Below, piece by piece: positions 35,311 through 47,878 of a stretch of DNA of 64,000 nt; within the stretch, counting starts at the first letter, position 1; each line of letters begins with the position of its first letter. Source of the DNA: Zea mays (Eukaryota; Streptophyta; Magnoliopsida; Poales; Poaceae); the NCBI RefSeq assembly GCF_902167145.1, contig NC_050099.1:14708434-14772433 (forward strand). The letters are read 5' to 3'. The notes beneath the pieces were generated by a model. The model had not been told where the DNA came from, searched no databases, and saw only the letters and a program-made list of their open reading frames with translations. Position numbers and translations under genes: made by a program.

Positions 35311-36039
35311 GTTGCCCCCGAGCCTCAAAGAGAGTGTTGGCACTTGCTTGGAGGCTTTATCGCACTTTTTTGCAAGGGTATCGGCCTTTCTCGGTTGCAT
35401 TTTGTTCCGGTGGGTGCATTCGAGCGCACCCGCTGGGTGTAGCCCCCGAGGCCTCGGAGGAGTGGTTTGACTCCTCCGAGGTCTTAGTGTCTTTCGTGAT
35501 GCCTAGGCCGGTCTGGTTGTTCCCTCATGCGAACTGGCCGTAGTCCGGGTGCATAGTCGGGTTCCATGTTCTCGGGCTAGTATGTTGATGCTGTCAACGG
35601 TTTGGCCGGAGCCGGGTTTTCAAGAGCAGCCCTCGAGCCTCCGCACAGAGCGAGAGGACGGTCAAGGACTGACTCGACTTTTATCATACGCCCCTTCGTC
35701 GCCTTTCCGCAAGGAGGAGGGGGGAAAGCACCATGTTGCCCTCGGAGGGCGCCGAACATGGTGTCTCCAATGAGTTGCTAACGGGTGATTCGAGTGGACG
35801 CCCGTGCCCCGTTCGATAAGGGTCGGCTAGTGGCCCAGAGGCGCGCTCCAAAAGTACCTGCAGGTGATTTGCCGGACCCGGTCCCGTTTGATAGGGTCTG
35901 AGGGCTCGATGCCTCCCTCTGATGGGATTCCGTTACAGAATCGCTCCTGCTGGTCTCGGAAATGTCCTAGGGTACCTCGGGAGCGTAGCCCGAGCCTCGG
36001 CCATGTATCGGACGTACCTAGAGTCATCCCTCGCTCTGC

Positions 36040-36335
36040 GTGCTCTGAGGCGGCTGTCGAACCCTTCGGGGGGCCAGCCTTCGAACCACTGATCAGTAGT
36101 GGGCGCAGAGCCCGAGTGGCCTGAGGCGGCTGTTGAACCCTTCCGAGGGGCCAGCCTTCGAACCTCTGATCAGTAGTGGGCGCAGAGCCCAAGTGGCCTG
36201 AGGCGGCTGTTGAACCCTTCCGAGGGGCCAGCCTTCGAACCTCTGATTAGTAGTGGGCGCGGAGCCTGAGTGCTCTGAGGCGGCTGTCGAACCCTTCCGA
36301 GGGGCCAGCCTTCGAACCCCTGATCAGTAGGAGGG
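36040..36335 (-). repeat. About 70-bp tandem repeats, Huck-like 3' region
   Basis: Four near-identical units containing gaggcggctgttgaaccctt, gaggggccagccttcgaac and gatcagtagtgggcg. They match the repeats at 110-335 in the other element. Confidence 0.82.
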
Positions 36336-37269
36336 CTCGAGGCCCGCTTCCTTCGCAGAGAAGGATCCCTTTCGGAGTATCCTCTTTCTCGGTCCCTGTA
36401 GCAAGAGAGGGAAAGGGGAAGAGGAAAATGATACGAAATTGAACGATGTGGCGCACCTTTTTGACGTGGTCGTTATGGCGGAGGTGAAGCGTCGCCCGCC
36501 TCGCCTGCCAAAGGTGTCGCCTGCCCTGCCGCAGAGTTAATGCGGCGGGACGAGTGGTTCGCGGGGCAGCCGTTGCGCGAGCCGTTCGAGGAACGGAACA
36601 CGAGCGTGTCGTCTTCACACCGTGGGAGAGGGCTCTCCTGCTGCCCCACGAGGGGACGTGAGCCTGCAGACGATTTGACCGCCGCTTCCGCTCGCCTGTT
36701 GTCGCCATTACTGTCGGCCCACTTCTGGCCATATCGACCGTCGCGCCTTCTCCCGCGGCTGACTGATCCGTGACCGATGCGCCGGGTTGGCACTGTTGGG
36801 CCGTGCGCAGGGTTGCCTTAAATCGCGGCACCGGTTCGGCAGTCGAGAAGGCGCAGTATTGGCGTAGGTGGCGGTGCAGTTTTTCGCACGTAGTAACCGG
36901 CACGCCGGTTACATGACGTGTGGGCCTTGGCCTCCATGCTGGGTGCGTTGAAGTCGAAAGGGTGCATCCCCGTGGTGCAGTTGCATGCCGCCTGCATGGT
37001 GGTCCGCCCTTTCACCCGCTAGGTTAGGCGAAGGTGGTGGAGTGCTTGTAACCGCTGGGCGGTTACACGCTCCGCGTGCGGCGGTTTGGCTTCTTCTGTC
37101 CTGGCCAGCTTGCACGACGCGTGGGACCCAGCCCCCGTGTCGTAGGGGGAGGACCTTTGAGCGCGTCGGTGAAGACTTAGCCGACGACGCCTAAGGACAC
37201 GAGTGGGGTGAGTCGCCTTTAAAAAGGGATTGGCCCCCTGGGTGGCAGCCATGCCTTCGCACTTTCCTC

Positions 37270-38295
37270 ATGCATCGTGCCCTTCCGCCTTCCGAGCCCC
37301 CGGATGGGGAGCGCCCGCGTTGTCTTCGTCTCGTTGTGGGAGGAGCGCAACTTTGCAGAAGTTGGCACCTTTCAGCCATCGCTCGGCTTCAAGGATTTTC
37401 ATCAGGCAGCCCGGCTGCATCCCCTCACCAATGGTCACCCAAGACGGTGACCACTAGTTCGATGGTGGGGAGAAGCAAGCCAGGCTGCGGCCTCCGCCCC
37501 GCCCTCAGCTTCAAGGATCTTCATCATCCTTGCTGGGGCGGAGGGCGAGCTGAGCCGGAGCTCTCCCTCCCGTACGGGCCGGCGGGCCACCTCCTTCTTC
37601 AGCAATCAGGGAAGAGGGTGCTCACTGGCCTAGCGGAGGGGACAGACTTCGACAACGCGGGGCCGGTCGGTCGCAAGCGTCGTCAGCTCCAGCATGCCTG
37701 GTTCGCTGGCTCAGCTGGCTCTGGCACAGCTTCCAGTGCCACCTCCCACCGCTGGGCGGAGCGTGGCGATCTGCCCGCCGTACGGGCGGCTGTTGTGCCG
37801 CGCGTACTGGGGGACCGCCCAAGACGTCGCGCACTGCTAGGGCGGCGTTCGTGTTCTTGGGTTGTCCTGCCCTCGCTCCGGCACGACGCCTCCGCGCGGA
37901 GGTCGGTGCTCGCCCGTCCGGGAGGATTCGAGCGGGGATCTGCCGGTGGGCGGGTGGACACCGCCGTCGGAGCTAAGGTGGTGGCAGCTGGAGAAGGCCT
38001 CGTCGCCGACGAGATTGTCGGCGCCATCTGCGCTCCGGCCCTCCGGCTCTTTGGCTTTGATAGCTTGTCCTCGCCCCTCGAGTGGGGACGTGGGCGAGAA
38101 CCTTGTCGCAGCAGCGTCTTCCCTGAGGTCATCGCTGCTGCTGTTTGGCCGCCCGGAGCGGAGGTCGTTGTCGCTGCTGCCGGAGTGGGTGGCGGCGAGC
38201 CACCTGGAATTTTGTCGTCCCGCAGGCTCTCCGATGTGGAGGTTGTTCATACCCGCGGGAGTGGAACCAGAGTTCCGTTTGTAATGGCACCTTGA
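37270..38295 (+). CDS. Antisense open frame in Huck-like 3' region
   Basis: 341 codons open on the + strand, opposite to gag-pol, in the 4.3-kb stretch between integrase and the 3' LTR. A TATA-like word (tttaaaaagg, about 37216) lies some 50 bp upstream of the first ATG. The product is Arg/Ala/Gly/Pro-rich with no domain I recognise and no membrane segment. Extra antisense frames in this position are known in some plant Gypsy families, such as Grande. GC content here is very high, so a long open frame can arise by chance. I list it as a candidate element gene. A nearby start at 37230 opens a different, shorter frame. Confidence 0.35.
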   Translation: MHRALPPSEPPDGERPRCLRLVVGGAQLCRSWHLSAIARLQGFSSGSPAASPHQWSPKTVTTSSMVGRSKPGCGLRPALSFKDLHHPCWGGGRAEPELSLPYGPAGHLLLQQSGKRVLTGLAEGTDFDNAGPVGRKRRQLQHAWFAGSAGSGTASSATSHRWAERGDLPAVRAAVVPRVLGDRPRRRALLGRRSCSWVVLPSLRHDASARRSVLARPGGFERGSAGGRVDTAVGAKVVAAGEGLVADEIVGAICAPALRLFGFDSLSSPLEWGRGREPCRSSVFPEVIAAAVWPPGAEVVVAAAGVGGGEPPGILSSRRLSDVEVVHTRGSGTRVPFVMAP

Positions 38296-38354
38296 GTGCC
38301 GGTGTCTGTTCATTGTGGCTGTCGGGGCCTGAACATCTAGGTATTTTGGCGTAA

Positions 38355-39415
38355 TACCGTGTTTCCTCCTTGTTTCGAGTACCAGGACTCGCTTGTCGGC
38401 TAGCTGAACCGCTTAACCGAGCGTGAGTTGCTCTGTGCGGAAGGTGACGAGTGAGGTATCCATATCCCGGAGGCGTAGGAGTCCCTCGGCTCGGTCGGCC
38501 TTGCCACCCGAGGCTTCTCTTGCTCAGTTAAAGAAACCCTCAGCCGCTCTGCGATGAGCCAGAGCCGGAGGCAGCAGTGTGAGCGTGGACAGAGGCGGAG
38601 TTGGCTCGAAAAGAAGCTTCGTCGGCCGGAGCCTGGCCGGGTCGTCCACTGGCGGAACCAACCCTGGAGTCGGACTGTCGAGGCCATGAGCCGGGCTGGT
38701 GTCCTCGGGGGACAGCTGACTGAGTCTACGGAGCGGCCGGTCCAGCCGTCTACTCGGGCCAGGTTCCTAGAGGAGATCCTGGCGGCGATGGCTCAGGCGC
38801 AGTGTTGACATCTTCCTTCGAGGTGGAGATCCTCCGACCGTGTTGCTATCCGAGGCCGGGTCGGATTCCGCCGAAGGTGGAGCCGATGCCGAGGGTGCTG
38901 CTGCTCCCCTCACTGATGTCTGAACCTGCAGGAACAGTTTATCTGTAGTGTGCGTATGTTTTTTGCGGCCGCCGAGGCCCAAACATACCATCGTCGTGTT
39001 GTAAAGCTGTGTTTTTCCCCTTGTTTCGAGTATCAGGACTTGTTTGTTGGTAGCAGAATCGCTCATCCGAGCGAGAGTTACTTTTCGCGGAAGGTGATGA
39101 GTGAGGTATCTGTATCCCAGAGGAGTAGGAGTTCCTCGGCTCGGTCGGCCTTGCCGCTTACGTGTACTCTTACTCGTCCGCAAGATTCTGTTATCGATAT
39201 AGTCGAGAAGGCACAAAAAATCGTTTTGGCAGAAAAGTTTTTGAGCGTTAAGACTTGTTCGATCAGCGGAATCGCTTATCCAAGCGTGAGATACTTATTG
39301 CAGAAGGTGATGAGTGAGGTATCCGTATCCCGGAGGCGTAGGAGTCCCTCGGCTCGGTCGGCCTTGCCGCTTACGTGTACTCCGTCGTTTTCAGGATCCC
39401 ACTATCGAAGTAGTC
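38355..39415. repeat. Three dispersed direct repeats, about 160 bp
   Basis: Copies at about 38375-38515, 39015-39175 and 39240-39400 share gaaggtgatgagtgaggtat and cctcggctcggtcggccttg. They are separated by unique sequence, in the non-coding part downstream of integrase. Confidence 0.75.
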
Positions 39416-39628
39416 GAAAAGCGCGAATGTCGTTCTGACAGAAAGACTTTTTCCGAGGAAAATTTTGATGCAGAGGGGGTTCCCCCCTTCTAGCCCCCGA
39501 GGGAGGGTCGGGCTTTGCCAAGGCAAGGCTGACCCTTCCTTGATGGTTAGACTTTATTTGTGTATGTAAAGAGAAACGAGGTATATGAACGACTTGAAAA
39601 CATCTTAAGGGTAGAAACGACGTAGCTG

Positions 39629-40975
39629 TCAGATGTTCCAAGCGTTGCTGTAGACCTCGCCTTGACTGTTGGCCAGCTTGTATGTTCCGGGCTTCAAAAT
39701 CTTGGCGATGATGAATGGCCCTTCCCAGGGAGGCGTGAGCTTGTGGCGCCCTCGGGCGTCTTGTCGTAGCCGAAGCACCAAGTCGCCCACCTGGAGGTCC
39801 CGGGACCGAACCCCTTGGGCATGGTAGTGTCGCAGGGACTGCTGATACCGCGCCGAGTGTAGCAAGGCCATGTCCCAAGCCTCTTCCAGCTGGTCCAGTG
39901 AGTCTTCTCGGCTGCTCTGGTTGCTTCGGTCGTCGTACGCCCTCGTCCTCGGGGAACCGTATTCTAAGTCTATGGGCAAGATAGCCTCGGCCCCATAGAC
40001 TAGAAAGAACGGTGTGAGGCCTGTGGCTCGAATTGGCATCGTCCTCAGACTCCAGACCACCGAAGGGAGTTCCTTCATCCATCGCCTGCCGAACTTGTTG
40101 AGGTCATTGTAGATCCTCGGCTTGAGTCCCTGTAGAATCATGCCGTTGGCACGCTCTACCTGCCCATTCGTCATGGGGTGAGCTACGACGGCCCAGTCCA
40201 CCCGGATGTGGTGGTCCTCGCAGAAGTCCAGGAACTTCCTGCCAGTGAACTGGGTGCCGTTGTCGGTGATGATGGAGTTCAGGACCCCAAAGCGATGGAT
40301 GATGTTGGTGAAGAACGCCACCGCCTGTTCGGACCTGATGTTGTTTAGGGGTCGGACCTCAATCCACTTGGAGAATTTGTCGATAGCGACCAGCAGGTGC
40401 GTGAAGCCCCCGGGTGCCTTCTGCAAGGGACCGACGAGGTCCAGACCCCACACAGCAAACGGCCAGGTGATGGGTATTGTTTGCAAGGCCTGAGCGGGCA
40501 GGTGCGTCTGCCTTGCGTAGAATTGACACCCTTGGCAGGTGCGTACAATCCTAGTGGCGTCGGCCACCGCGGTTGGCCAGTAGAAACCTTGTCGAAAGAC
40601 GTTTCCAACGAGGGCTCGAGGTGCTGCGTGATGACCGCAAGCCCCCGAGTGTATTTCTTGCAATAGCTCCTGACCTTCGGCGATGGATATGCATCGCTGG
40701 AGGATGCCTGAGGGGCTGCGGTGGTAGAGCTCCTTCTCGTCACCCAGCAAGACGAACGACTTGCCGCGCCGTGCCAGTCGCCGAGCTTCGGCTCTGTCGA
40801 GGGGTAGCTCTCCTCGGTTGAGATATTGCAGGTACGGGGTCTGCCAGTTTCGATTAGGCATGACCCCATTCCGCTCTTCCTCGACGCGTAGTGCCTCACC
40901 CTCGGCGGCCGAGAAAGCCTCGGGCTGAGCCGAGGGTGCCTCGGGCAGGGCCGAGGCCTTCTCGGACTCGGGCAT
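39629..40975 (-). pseudogene. pol (integrase): Huck-like integrase region
   Basis: 448 codons open. The first 60 residues are linker. An H-H-C-C zinc finger follows (HSGACGHH ... CQGCQF, about residues 108-152), then the catalytic core with Asp in GLDLVGP, Asp in TDNGTQF and Glu in NGQVERANG, so the D,D(35)E triad is present. The C-terminal part holds DLVLRL and a GPFIIAKILKPGTYKL module. It would insert the cDNA into nuclear DNA. The frame ends at TGA 39629-39631, but reads on as QLRRFYP to a natural-looking stop 24 bp later, so this stop may be a mutation. It is separated from reverse transcriptase by a one-base shift near 41020. Confidence 0.87.
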
Positions 40976-41057
40976 GTCGTTGGTCTTGACGGAGGGTTGA
41001 TGTAGGTATCGGGAGAAGACGTCCGGGGGACCGTCGTCCGCCCCGAGGCTATTTTAG

Positions 41058-41786
41058 CTAGCTCGTCCACAGTCTCGTTGTATCGTCGAGCGACGTGGTT
41101 GAGCTCGAGCCCGTAGAACTTGTCCTCCAGGCGCCGAATGTTGTTTCAAGGTCAGTGAGGAGGTCGGAGGCTTTCCTCGTCTTGACTACGATGTCATCGA
41201 TGTAAGCCTCGACCGTTCGACCAATGTGCTCTCCGAACACGTGGTTCATGCACCTTTGGTATGTCGCGCCTGCATTCCTTAAACCGAATGGCATAGTAAT
41301 ATAGCAGTACATGCCAAAGGGTGTGATGAAAGAGGTCGCGAGCTGGTCGGACTCTTTCATCCTGATTTGGTGATACCCTGAGTAGGCATTAAGGAATGAC
41401 AGGGTTTCGCACCCAGTAGTGGAATCCACGATTTGATCGATGCGAGGCAGAGGGTAGGGAACTTTCGGACATGCTTTGTTTAGACCAGTATAGTCTACAC
41501 ACATCTTCCACTTCCCACCTTTCTTTTTCACAAGCACAGGGTTGGCTAGCCATTCGGGATGGAATACCTCTTTGATGAACCCTGCAGTCATCAGCTTGTG
41601 GATCTCCTCGCTTATGGCTCTGTGCTTTTCTTCGTAGAATCGGCGCAGAGGCTGCTTCACGGGTCGGGCTCCAGCTTGGATATCCAGCGAGTGCTCGGCG
41701 ACATCCCTCGGTATGCCAGGCATGTCCGAGGGACTCCACGCAAAAACCTCGGCGTTCGCGCGGAGAAAGTCGACGAGCACTGCTTC
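41058..41786 (-). pseudogene. pol (RT): Huck-like reverse transcriptase, truncated
   Basis: It follows the protease region directly, separated by a TAG at 41787-41789. Motifs: VKKKGGKWKMCVDYTGLNKA, YPLPRIDQIVD, FLNAYSGYHQIRM, TMPFGLRNAGATYQ and the catalytic YIDD (about 41190-41200). The reading breaks after LTDLETTFG at about 41140. The very next recognisable sequence is RRLEDKFYGL...YNETVDELAKIASG, the extreme end of RNase H. The thumb/connection of reverse transcriptase and almost all RNase H are therefore missing, with a frame change at the joint. A copy like this cannot make cDNA on its own. Confidence 0.87.
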
Positions 41787-42671
41787 CTATTTGGGGTCGA
41801 GCTCGGAGCCGATCCGGACTTGCTTGGAAACGTCGTTGCTAGGGTCGAGAGGGACGGACTTAACCGCCTCTGCTGGGTTGAAGTTGCCGGCGTGGCGCTT
41901 CGCATCTGGCACCTCCTTGGAGAGGCTCTCCAGGTCGGCGATGAGGGCCTCAGATTTGGCGAGGGCCTCAGCGTACTCCACGCACTCCACGTCGCATTCG
42001 TACGCGTGTCGGTACGTGGAACTGACGGTGATGACCCCGTTGGGGCCCGGCATCTTGAGCTTGAGGTAGGTGTAGTTGGGGACAGCCATGAACTTGGCGT
42101 AGCATGGTCTCCCCAGCACTGCGTGGTAGGTTCCTCGGAACCCGACCACCTCGAACGTGAGGGTTTCCTTTCGAAAGTTGGAGGGAGTCCCGAGGCAGAC
42201 GGGCAGATCGAGTTGCCCAAGGGGTTGGACGCGCTTCCCGGGGATGATCCCGTGAAAGGGCGCCGTGCCGGCCCGGATCATGGACAGATTGATCTGCAAG
42301 TGCCCGAGGGTCTCGGCGTAGATGATGTTGAGGCTGCTGCCTCCGTCCATGAGGACCTTGGTAAGCCTGACGTTGTCGATGACGGGGTCGACAACAAGTG
42401 GGTACTTTCCTAGGCTCGGCACGCGGTCGGGGTGGTCGCCTTGGTCGAAGGTGATGGACTTGTCGGACCAGTCTAGGTAGACTGGCGCCGCCACCTTCAC
42501 CGAGCAGACCTCCCGGCGCTCTTGCTTGTGGTGCCGAGCCGAGGCGTTTGCCACCTGCCCACCGTAGATCATGAAGCAGTCATGGACCTCGGGGAACTCT
42601 TCTGCCTTGTGGCCCTCCTTCTTGTCGTTGTCGTGGGCTTTGTTGCCTTCCGCCGGCGAAGCATGACGCAC
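41787..42671 (-). pseudogene. pol (protease): Huck-like protease region
   Basis: 294 codons open, overlapping the end of the gag frame. The retropepsin active site reads VLMDGGSSLNII (residue about 107), the D-G-G/S form common in Tat-lineage elements, followed by a second strand FRGTYHAVLGRPC. It would cleave the polyprotein in the particle. The frame stops at TAG 41787-41789 where relatives usually continue into reverse transcriptase, so this is probably a CAG to TAG change. Confidence 0.82.
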
Positions 42672-44974
42672 TCCTCAAGGGTGTGCTTGACGGGACCCTG
42701 ATGATAGGGGCACGACTCCTTGAGCATCTTGTCGAACAGGTTGGCCCCTCCGGGAGGCTTCCGAGGGTTCCTGTGCTCGGCAGCGGTGACAAGATCTGCG
42801 TCGGCGGCGTCGTGTTTCGTTTGCGACTTCTTCTTGCCCTTCTTCTTCGTGCCGCGCTGAGCGGACGCCTCGGGGATGTCTTCCTGCTGGCGTCCCTGAG
42901 GCGGCTTGTCCTTCTGGAAGATGGCATCGACCGCCTCCTGACCAGAGGCGAACTTGGTGGCGATGTCCATCAGCTTGCTCGCCCTGGTGGGAGTCTTGCG
43001 ACCCAGCTTGCTCACCAGGTCGCGGCAAGTGGTGCCGACGAGGAATGCGCCGAAGACATCTGAGTCGGTGATGTTGGGCAGCTCGGTGCGCTGCTTCGAA
43101 ACTCGCCGGATGTAGTCCCGCAGGGATTCTCCCGGCTGCTGGCGGCAGCTACGGAGATCCCAGGAGTTCCTAGGGCACACGTATGTGCCCTGGAAGTTGC
43201 CGGCGAAGGCTTTGACCAGGTCGTCCCAGTTGGAGATCTGCGCAGGAGGCAGATGCTCCAACTAGGCCCGGGCAGAGTCGGAGAGGAACAGGGGGAGGTT
43301 GCGGATGATGAGGTTGTCATCGTCCGTTCCACCCAGCTGGCAGGCCAACCAGGTAGTCCGCGAGCCACAGTTCCGGCCTTGTCTCCCTCGAGTACTTGGT
43401 GATGGTAGTCGGGGTTCGGAACCGGGTCAGGAACGGCGCCCGTCGTATGGCCCGGCTGAAAGCTTGCGGACCGGGTGGTTTGGGTGAGGGGCTCTGGTCC
43501 TCCCCGCTGTCGTAGCGTCCCCCACGCCTGGGGTGGTAGCCTCGGCGTACCTTCTCGTCGAGGTGGGCTCGACGATCGCGGTGGCGGTGTTCGTTGCCGA
43601 GGCGGCCCGGGGCTGCAGGCATTGCATCCCTCGTGCGCCCGGTGTGGACCGAGGCTTCCCGCATGAATCAGAAAGTCGCGGCGCGATGCTCCGGGGGGTA
43701 CCCCTACCTTCGGGAGGCAGAGCTTTCGGCCCATCGGACCGCGACATCCTCCAGGAGATTCTTAAGCTCTCCCTGGATACGCCGCCCCTCGGTGGTGGAT
43801 GGTTCCGGCATCGCTCGGAGTAGTATTGCTGCTGCAGCCAGGTTCTGGCCGACCCCACTGGAAGACGGGGGTAGCCTCGCCCTGGCATCGTCGGCGATGC
43901 GGTGCTGGACGTCCTGGGGCAAATGACGCGCTTCTCCGGCTGGTGCTCGGCCTGCCCACTCCTGCCCGATGTTTTGCCGGAGCTGCACAAGTTGTCCTGC
44001 TTCCTTGTCGAGCCTGGCCTGCATCTCGCGGATTTGCTCGAGCTGTGCGTCCTGACCCCCCACAGGGACTGGGACCACAGCTAGCTCCCGAAGGATGTCA
44101 ACGCGAGGGGCAGGCCTAGGGGGATCACCGTCCTCCGGCATACCAAGGTGGTTGCCTTCATCGAGACCCCCTAGATTGACGTGGAAACATTCACGACTTG
44201 GGCCATAGTCCTTGTCGCCAAGGCTATGGCCATCATCGGAGCAGTCGGAGAGGCAGTAGTCACATGCGGTCATGAAGTCTCGCATGGCGCTAGGGTTACC
44301 GAGCCTGGAGAAATCCCAACCATAGTCGGGCTCGTCATCTTCCTCGGAACCCGGGGGCCCGTAGGTCGAGACGGCCGTCAATCGGTCCCAGGTTGACCAC
44401 ATATGGTACCCCGGAAGGTTAGGATATGCCTTTACGAAAGTGTCCACCGAAGCGGGGTCGCTTGGTGGGTCTAAGCTGAATCTAAAAGGCACAGGATGGA
44501 AAACGGACGGTACCTGCTAATCGACGGGTGGTGACGAAGTCACGTCGGGGGCGGACTGCACCGTTATCTCAGGTACGAGGCTAACGCCCAGCAAGTCCTT
44601 CGCGAGCGTGCTAGCGTCATCCGTCCGCTTGGGGTTGGCGTGTTGCGGGGAAACGACGCCCGTCTTCGTCTCAGACGCGAGGTCGACGCCCGACGTGTCC
44701 CCCGCTGGGGCGCCGGCGTCGTCGACTCGCTCGACAGCCAACGAGGTGCCGCCTCCGGCTTGGCCATGGTTGCCCCGCCTCCTCCTCCATCGGCGGGGAA
44801 GGTGACGGGACAAACCCGGATGCTGTTCTTCCGCTTGGGGGGAAGACGTCGTTGATTCCGCCGCCAGCGGGCGGGCTGAAGGCCGCCATTGTCGTTGTCG
44901 CGCGGCGGAGGAAGGAGTACCATGCCGTAGCTGCCGTCGAGGGACATGAACTCGAGACTCCCGAAACGGAGCAT
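42569..44974 (-). pseudogene. gag: Huck-like gag, broken
   Basis: Reading starts near 44974 (MLRFGSLEFMSLDGSYGMV) and passes three frames. There is a one-base shift near 44750, a TAG at 44517-44519, the segment from 44492 (MPFRFSLDPP, then YHMWSTWDRL), shifts near 43700 and 43345, and a TAG at 43262-43264 where a Trp is expected (ARA-stop-LEHLPP). The last segment (43261-42569) has the retrotransposon-gag core with WDDLVKAFAGNFQGTYVCPR, GESLRDYIRR and a degenerate zinc knuckle CPYHQGPVKHTLEEC. It would form the particle shell and bind RNA. Not functional as read. Confidence 0.82.
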
Positions 44975-45050
44975 CGTCCCGGGCTAGAGAGGTTGCTGGA
45001 GACTACCCATCTGGAGCTTGACGGGAAGCTGTTCGTCAACATGCAGCAGG

Positions 45051-45068
45051 CCCCTACCTGGCGCGCCA
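45051..45068 (-). other. Primer-binding site of Huck-like element
   Basis: On the minus strand TGGCGCGCCAGGTAGGGG begins two bases inside the 5' LTR. It is a known type of site in grass Gypsy elements. I do not assign the tRNA. Confidence 0.68.
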
Positions 45069-45070
45069 AC

Positions 45071-46463
45071 TGTCGGCGTTTCGACCCCGGGGGGTCCTTA
45101 GACCGACGAGTAAATTGTCGCTGCGTGTCCCAGCCCCGATGGGTCGGCGCGAGACGGAACACAAGGGGGAACAATAAGGGGAATCGCGGCTCGTGTTGTC
45201 CTGCGCCCAGGGCGGATGTGCTTGCAGTAGGGGGTTACAAGCGTTCGCGAGGGAGAGGGAGAGAGAGAGATACTGCCCGTCAGCCCGTCCTCCCGCGCGG
45301 CCACCTTCTTTGTACGAGGGCCCTAGACCTTCCTTTTATAGATGTAAGGAGAGGGCCCAGGTGTACAATGGGGGGTGTAGCGATGTGCTATCGTGTCTAG
45401 CAGAGAGGAGCCAGAGCCCTATGTACATGCCGATGTGGCTGTCGGAGAGGTGTTGGAGCCCTGTTCATGTGATGTCGTGGCCGTCGGAGGAGCGCTTGAG
45501 CCCTGTAGAAGCACAACTGTTGGGGTTGACGGGACCTTGCTGACGTCCCCTTGCTTCCGTAGGGGGCTGAGAACCGTCGTCGTCATAGGAGCATGCGCGG
45601 TGCCATCATTACTTGTTTTACCGGGGCGAGCCAGATGGGACGCCGGTCTTGTTCCCCGTAGCCTAAGCTAGCTAGGGGTAGGGTAATGATGTACCCCCCT
45701 GCGACGTGGTCGGTCCGAGCCCAAGGTCGGGCGAGGCAGAGACTCCTCCGAGGTCGGGGCTGAGTCCGAGCCCTGGGGTCGGGCGAGGCGGAGATCGTCA
45801 TCCGAGGTCGAGGTTGAGTCCGAGCCCGGGGGTCGGGCGAGGCGGAGATCGTCGTCCGAGGTCGAGGTTGAGTCCGAGCGCTGGGGTCGAGCGTGGCGGA
45901 GACCATCTTTCGAGGTCGAGGCGGGGGCCGAGCCCTAGGGTCGGGCGAGGCGGAGCTTCCTATGGCGCCCGAGGCTGGACTTGGCTGCTGTCAGCCTCAC
46001 CCTGGCGGGTGGCACAGCAGTCGGAGCAGCGCAGGCGGCGCTGTTTTCCTGTCAGGTCAGTCAGTGGAGGGGCGAAGTGACTGCGGTCACTTCGGCCTTG
46101 TCGACTAAGGAGCGCGCGTCAGGATAAGGTGTCAGGCGATCCTTGCATTGAATGCTCCTGCGATCCGGTCGGCTGGCGAGGCGATCTGGCCAAGGTTGCT
46201 TCTCCGCGAAGCCTGCCCGAGCTGGGCCTCGGGCGAGTCGAAGGTGCGCCCGTTGCTTGAGGAGGCCCTAGGGCGAGGCGTGAATCTGCCTGGGTCTACT
46301 GTTTCTGCCCGAGGCTGGGCTCGGGCGAGGCGAGATCGTGTCCCTTGAGTGGGCGGAGCTTTGACCTGTATTGCGCCCATCAGGCCTATGCAGCTTTGTA
46401 CTGATAGTGGTTACCAGCCGAGTTTAGGAGTCTTGGGGGTACCCCTAATTATGGTTCCCGACA
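45071..46463 (-). repeat. 5' LTR of Huck-like element
   Basis: 1393 bp, a near copy of 33919-35310. TATA box on the minus strand at about 45334-45342. Subrepeats at 45715-45955. Confidence 0.9.
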
Positions 46464-46509
46464 GGAGTGATCCCAGGCTGTATGTGTCCTCTAGTTCAGC
46501 ATTGTGTGC
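46464..46509 (-). pseudogene. Exon-like piece split by Huck-like element (5' half)
   Basis: It starts on the minus strand after an acceptor-like tttttag (ag at 46511-46510), reads AHNAELEDTYSLG and continues at 33918. The first five bases of the remaining flank (ggagt) are the duplicated target. See the matching half at 33810-33918. Confidence 0.38.

Positions 46510-47878
<1,369 letters not shown>

Larger units (their letters stand above)
33919..46463 (-). mobile_element. Huck-like Gypsy element, complete, defective
   Basis: A 12,545-bp Tat-lineage Ty3/Gypsy element on the minus strand with LTRs at 33919-35310 and 45071-46463. A perfect 5-bp duplication ggagt flanks it (33914-33918 and 46464-46468). 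In coding direction: 5' LTR, primer site, gag, protease, partial reverse transcriptase, integrase, then 4.3 kb of 3' sequence with an antisense open frame and direct repeats. Several stops and frameshifts and a large deletion covering the end of reverse transcriptase and nearly all of RNase H make it non-autonomous. LTRs differ at a few percent in the parts I compared. Confidence 0.9.

Noticed and set aside
45193..46080. Open frames in the Huck-like LTR at 45193-46080 and their near copies at 34239-34867
   Set aside because: Same frames in both LTRs, caused by GC-rich tandem repeats with regular Pro/Ser/Arg patterns.
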